Shown here piece after piece: positions 59,385 through 64,000 of a stretch of 64,000 nucleotides of DNA. The stretch's first letter is position 1, and each line of letters begins with the position of its first letter. This stretch comes from Paulownia fortunei. Its lineage: Eukaryota; Streptophyta; Magnoliopsida; Lamiales; Paulowniaceae. The DNA lies in the NCBI GenBank assembly GCA_019321725.1, contig CM033110.1:22313210-22377209 (forward strand), written 5' to 3'. Under the pieces are notes generated by a model, which had not been told where the DNA came from, did no database searches, and saw only the letters and a list, made by a program, of their open reading frames with translations. Position numbers and translations under genes: made by a program.

Positions 59385-62300
59385 ATTAATTTAGCTTCAT
59401 TATTTCTTTCTGAACTTTATGTTGATTGTAGATGGATATCGTACATTTGATTTTAATTTTAAAAATACCAATTTCAATTTACTGTTTTGAAATTAGTAAA
59501 AAAAGAATCAAATTTGTGCGATGATTTATTTTTCAGACTTTAACATATACTGTTTAGCAATCTCAATAAGGGTATTGTAAAAATTTAATAAAAATGCACT
59601 TTATTTGTTAGAATTATCATCAAAATTTGATTAGAAGGACAACATTGACACAATGAAAAACCGCAGGGGCGATATTGACAATAAATTGATATCTCAGGAC
59701 TGAAAACGATTTTTTTTTCCTGTGTTTATGAAGGAAAATGAAAAGAAAATGCTCGCGTGAAAATAAACTTGAGAAAATATTTATTAATAAATGCATCTAT
59801 TTTATTTATATTTTATAATACTCGACTGTATTCAAAAAATATTAGAGAACCCATGAGCTAACTAATGTCGATTTTCTTTCTTTTTTCCTTTTTTTTTTAT
59901 GTTGGGGGTTGCCATGATTTTGGAGGAAAACTCTATTAAAGAAATACAATACATCAAACAAAGGTTAAATTCTGAATTAAAATCAGTTACCTTAATTTTT
60001 AAAAATTAAAACTTTGAATTTTAAATTTTAATAAATATTTTTTTAATTAATTATTTTTTTATCTTGTACATTATAAATAATTTATTATTATATTATTATA
60101 TTATATAAAAATTATAAATATTTTTTATTAAATCTATCTAATCATCAATTAAATTAATTTGATGGATTAAAGCCATTTAATCACCACTTTAATCACCCGT
60201 CCCATAAAACACTGCCCTCCATTCATTTGTCCCTTTTAATTCTATTCTCGAGAATCGTTTTTTCTTTTCCGGAAATTTCCAAAATTTGGAGGGTGCTGTA
60301 GTAATTATACAATATGGATAAACATGACCATATTTTTTCACACAATCTTTTTCGTCTAGATTTTTTCCATTAAAAAATTCAAGAAATGAGGTGCATTTAT
60401 ACCTAAACTTAAAGTGGTCAAAAAGTCACTTATCACGTAGACAATTTATTATTTTGCAACTCGCCGACTTTATATATATTATAATACTTATGTGATTATA
60501 TTTTTTTAATAATATTTTGTCTATTAATTTGTAATCAAATTGTTCCTCCTCTCTCTTTCTCTTATTTTTTTTTTAAATTGAAAAAATATTAGGAAACTCT
60601 GTAAAATTATGATTTAAAACTACACTTTCCTGCCAATTAATTTAAAAAGGAAAAAAAAACTGAAAAACTAGAAGTGGTTTTGTGTAGTTTATGGTCAACT
60701 TTTAAAACAATAGTAATTAGGTTTGGTTTCCGGACTCGACATCCCATTGAAAAAAACATACTTAAATTTTGGTCAATTCAAGGAATTGAAAAAAATAGTC
60801 CAATAGTTGTAGCTTTTTATTATCAAATAGACCAATTTCGACTGCTTACACCCTTATGCCCACGTATGATAGAACAATATATGACTAAGAAATTATAGTT
60901 TGGATATTTTACTTTAATATAATATTTTATTTTATATATTATATAATATATATATATATATATATATAATATTTTTAAAATATCAAAATAATATTAATTA
61001 TATAATACAATTTGAAACGAAGCAACTAGTCATTATCAACACCTGCTCAAACTTGAACTTTATTTGTCCTTCATTGATAGGTGGAAATGTCATTCACCTT
61101 GCCGACTAAGTAATTAATTGTTAATTAGGTCCCATTTTTTAGGCTTTGATAATTGCAACTAATAAACATGTGCAAGTGTAATAATGGATTTTGATGTTAT
61201 CCTAGGCAACTTTGAAACCACTTCGCCACTTTTCTGAAAAATCAATGCTTTGAATTTTCGAAAGAATTAAAAAGAAAACGTCTCTTTTCGTGCCTTGATA
61301 TACAAGTAAAAAGGCAACGTTCCTCCATCACACAATATTTTTATAATTGAATGATTAAATTAATTTTATTATTAAATAATAAATTAATAATTAAATTAAA
61401 TTTTAGTAGTGGTTCAGAACCAATTCAACAGTTGATGTAATTAGTGTAATAAAAATTAATTATATTTTTTATTATATTATGTAAAAATAATAATATAATA
61501 TATTAATTGTTATGTAATATATTTTAAAAATATCAAATACAAATGAATAATCAACTAAAAAAACTCTAATAAAATCTAAAATTTAAATAATTACATAAAT
61601 AACAAAATATCAAATATAAGACTTTAAACTTTTTTAAAAAAATAATAAAAATACAAAAAAAATACAGATTTTGACAACTTTTTTTTATGGATACCAAATT
61701 ATTTATTTATGGGGTATTTTATTAAATAAAATACATTTTTCAAGGGTTATCAACTAGTGTAACCCATTATTTATCATAAGAGGTCATGGATTCAACATGA
61801 ACCAATCATTCATGTGGCAGAATGACAGGGAACTCGTTCTATATACCCGATGGACAATAGCCAATGGATCAATAGAAAAATCCAAAATCGGACATAGAAG
61901 CCAAAAACTCTTATGATCAACGAGGAGAAATTTTATGTCAGAGAAAACGACGTCTATCTCATTCCTCTCAATTCCCTACCTACATCTTATGCTAGAAATA
62001 AAAGAGTTCTAAAAATATTGGGAACTAAGAAAGCTAACCAAAAGATAAAAAACTGCTAAATATACACAAGTTATTTATACATACACGAGAAGAAAAAAAA
62101 TCAAGATCAAAAGTAGTCTACCTTTTTAACTTATCAAACAACATAAAAACATAGCATGTGCAAAGAAGATAACCTCGGAAAAAAGTTTTTACTATGATGA
62201 AATTTAAGAGCATGCATGTATTTATAGTGTCCACTTTCGACAAATCCCCCCCAGGTGGCATTTCAATTAGTATTTTTCTACAGATAACCTTCTAGAGATT

Positions 62301-62400
62301 TATGCACGAATCAAAATTATACATACATAGTACTAGGCCACATCACACGATCTGGATTCACTTACTGTAATCCTAACTAAATCTCGCTGTAAACCACTGT
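59385..62400. other. AT-rich intergenic region between SCPL and EXO70E
   Basis: No gene recognised. It carries a TA microsatellite near 60948-60968 and an AT-rich dispersed motif near 61451-61516 shared with 21528-21592. The right end leads into the EXO70E promoter. Confidence 0.5.
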
Positions 62401-63246
62401 CTCTATCTTTATCTATTTATCTTTGCCAAGAAAAGAGAGAACAAAAAAGAAAAAGGCCAAAAACTGTAGCTTATCAATATTTCTGATATTTTCCACGGAG
62501 ACTGAGAGCAGTCAAAACTAAAAAGGCCAAGAAACAGTAGCCACGAGGCAGCTATAAGAAATCGTTAAGCAGTTGCTTTACTTAAGCAACAAAGATTTGT
62601 TGGGTTTATCTTTTTCTTCAAATTTAAAACAAGGAAGATCCAGTAAAGTCCTGTAGATCAGCCATTAATACAGGCTCTTCAGCTTCACAGATCCTTACTC
62701 AGAAAGGGTCAGTCATAGTTTCTCTCTCCTTTTTTTTTTTGGGTTGTTCGCTCCATATAGCTGCTAGCTAAGAGATACATCCTGTTTTGTGTTTTTGCTT
62801 TTTTCATGTCTTACAGTAAAGTTTTGTGAGAATCTTGAGCTTCTCTGGATTCTTGCTCTTAGCAGCAGCTTGAAAGCATAGTTGTGATATTTCTGAGAGT
62901 ACATATATGTTTGCTACTTTCTTGGATTGGTCAAAAAGTTGATCCTGGTAAGGCACTGTTTTGCATTTTTGGTATCAGCCCTTGAGAAGCTTTGGGCTGG
63001 AAGGTGTAGATCTTCATTATTGTTGCCTTTGGAATAAGTTTTCTGGTATTGGGGAGCCATACTGATTTGGTTTTGCTATTTCTGCAATTTGTAAGAATTG
63101 GTTGGGATTGTTTGAGGTTTTATATATTTGGGGACATTATAATCACTTTTAGTTAGTTGAGTGGCTGCGTAAACTTAAAAGATTTTGGGTTAAGATAAGA
63201 AGTGCTGGTATCCTTGAGGCTTCGTAAACTTAGGGGGTTGTATGAA
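62401..63246 (+). promoter_or_regulatory. Probable long 5' leader / promoter of EXO70E
   Basis: Composition becomes less AT-rich from about 62400. The stretch before the ATG reads like a transcribed leader, and a leader intron is possible. The precise start of transcription cannot be seen. Confidence 0.4.
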
Positions 63247-64000
63247 ATGGGAGACTGTACAGCTACAACATCTGTGATGGAAGCAGAAGAAGACTTGATT
63301 GCTGCGGCGCAGCATATTGTGAAAGCTTTGGAAACAAAGAAGAATTTGACAGACGATGCTAGGAAAATCTTGGCAAATCTTGGTTCAAAATTGACCAATA
63401 TAACTGGAGTTGGTGAAAGCAGAAATGAAAACTTTGAAGAAGATGAGGGACTTAATGAGATTCAACTGCAGCTCAATAGGATTCAGGATAAGGTCATGAA
63501 TTGGGAGAAGGACCAGTCTATGATATGGGATTGTGGCCCTGAAGAAGCTTATGAATATTTGAAAGCTGTCGATGAAGCTCGTAAGTTGATTGAGATCCTG
63601 GAGAATAGGAGCCCAAATAGTGGCAGTGAAGACGCTTCTTTGCTGCGTAGGGCTCATGATATTCTTCAGACAGCAATGGCTAGGCTTGAAGAGGAGTTTA
63701 GGCACTTGATAGTCCAGAATAGGCAGCTTTTTGAGCCAGAGCATATGTCTTTTCGTTCCAGTGAGGAGGATATTACTGAGGCAGGCTCTTTTATTTCCTC
63801 TGGGGATGATTCGGTTGAGGATGTAGTCCAAAGAGATAGCATGGGCCGAGCCTCAGAGGAATATGTCATTGAGCTGGTGCATCAAGACGTGATTCTGGAC
63901 CTGAAAAGTATTGCCCACTTGATGTTTGACTCAAATTATGGTCGGGAATGTTCTCAAGTATTTGTTAATGTCCAAAAAGATGCTCTGGATGACTGCCTTT
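63247..64000 (+). CDS. EXO70E: Exocyst subunit EXO70, E clade (5' part)
   Basis: Open from MGDCTATTSVMEAEEDLIAA to the window edge (251 complete codons, no stop), so the gene is cut off at its 3' end. Recognisable EXO70 features: EDLIAAAQHIVKALETKKNLTDDARKIL, IWDCGPEEAYEYLKAVDEARKL, LLRRAHDILQTAMARLEEEFRHLI and a following acidic Ser-rich stretch. EXO70 proteins bind phosphoinositides and guide exocyst tethering of secretory vesicles. The MGDC start and KNLTDDA motif point to the E clade, linked to unconventional secretion (EXPO) in Arabidopsis. An out-of-frame ATG lies five bases upstream; the chosen ATG is the only one giving the family N-terminus. Confidence 0.85.
   Translation, partial: MGDCTATTSVMEAEEDLIAAAQHIVKALETKKNLTDDARKILANLGSKLTNITGVGESRNENFEEDEGLNEIQLQLNRIQDKVMNWEKDQSMIWDCGPEEAYEYLKAVDEARKLIEILENRSPNSGSEDASLLRRAHDILQTAMARLEEEFRHLIVQNRQLFEPEHMSFRSSEEDITEAGSFISSGDDSVEDVVQRDSMGRASEEYVIELVHQDVILDLKSIAHLMFDSNYGRECSQVFVNVQKDALDDCL

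Noticed and set aside
61741..61860. tRNA-like phrase aggtcatggattcaac
   Set aside because: Too degenerate for a B box and no other element hallmarks.

Overview
This is plant nuclear DNA, almost certainly from a eudicot and probably a woody one, though I cannot name the species. The evidence is AT-rich intergenic sequence, many introns with GT/AG borders and long poly-pyrimidine tracts, and plant-only gene families: RPK2-type LRR receptor kinase, malectin-like receptor kinase, Ninja/AFP protein, CRR7, EXO70E and an SCPL serine carboxypeptidase. Short interspersed and terminal-inverted-repeat transposons are also present.

Layout, left to right. 0-6.5 kb: a mitochondrial complex I B14.5a/NDUFA7-like gene on the minus strand. 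6.5-13.6 kb: a seven-coding-exon NTF2-RRM (G3BP-like) gene on the plus strand. 13.9-28.8 kb: two tandem copies of a chimeric receptor kinase locus on the minus strand, with a stray copy of a Ninja-family last exon between them. 28.8-29.15 kb: a tRNA-derived SINE with a 15-bp target-site duplication. 32.3-35.3 kb: the intact two-exon Ninja/AFP gene on the plus strand, tail-to-tail with the intact RPK2-like LRR receptor kinase (37.2-40.6 kb, minus strand). 44.4-47.4 kb: a Ser-rich plant protein with a spliced Trp/Cys-rich C-terminal exon. 48.1-49.5 kb: CRR7 (plus strand, chloroplast NDH assembly) converging on a three-exon gene for a 106-aa S/T-P-rich protein. 51.15-52.34 kb: a 1.19-kb long-TIR element with a perfect 9-bp target-site duplication (Mutator-like). 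56.0-59.4 kb: an eight-exon serine carboxypeptidase. 63.2 kb to the window end: the 5' part of EXO70E.

The main discovery candidate is at 23.7-27.1 kb. One uninterrupted 1150-codon reading frame encodes signal peptide, malectin-like ectodomain, transmembrane segment, a CrRLK1L-type kinase, a linker of about 120 residues and a second complete kinase domain. The second kinase is a copy of the kinase half of the neighbouring RPK2 gene. It has lost the DFG aspartate (now GFG) and the catalytic-loop asparagine (HRDxKPSN to HRDxKPSK), so it is predicted to be a pseudokinase. The source can be read in the window. The block Ninja last exon - intergenic - RPK2 3' half (about 34.96-38.13 kb) is duplicated at about 21.61-24.59 kb and fused in frame behind a malectin receptor kinase. 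The whole chimera was then duplicated again (14.8-18.3 kb). That second copy now carries two single-base deletions; the first would leave only a signal peptide plus malectin-like ectodomain. A membrane-anchored kinase-pseudokinase receptor made by local exon shuffling recalls plant tandem-kinase immune proteins, but its expression and function are inference.
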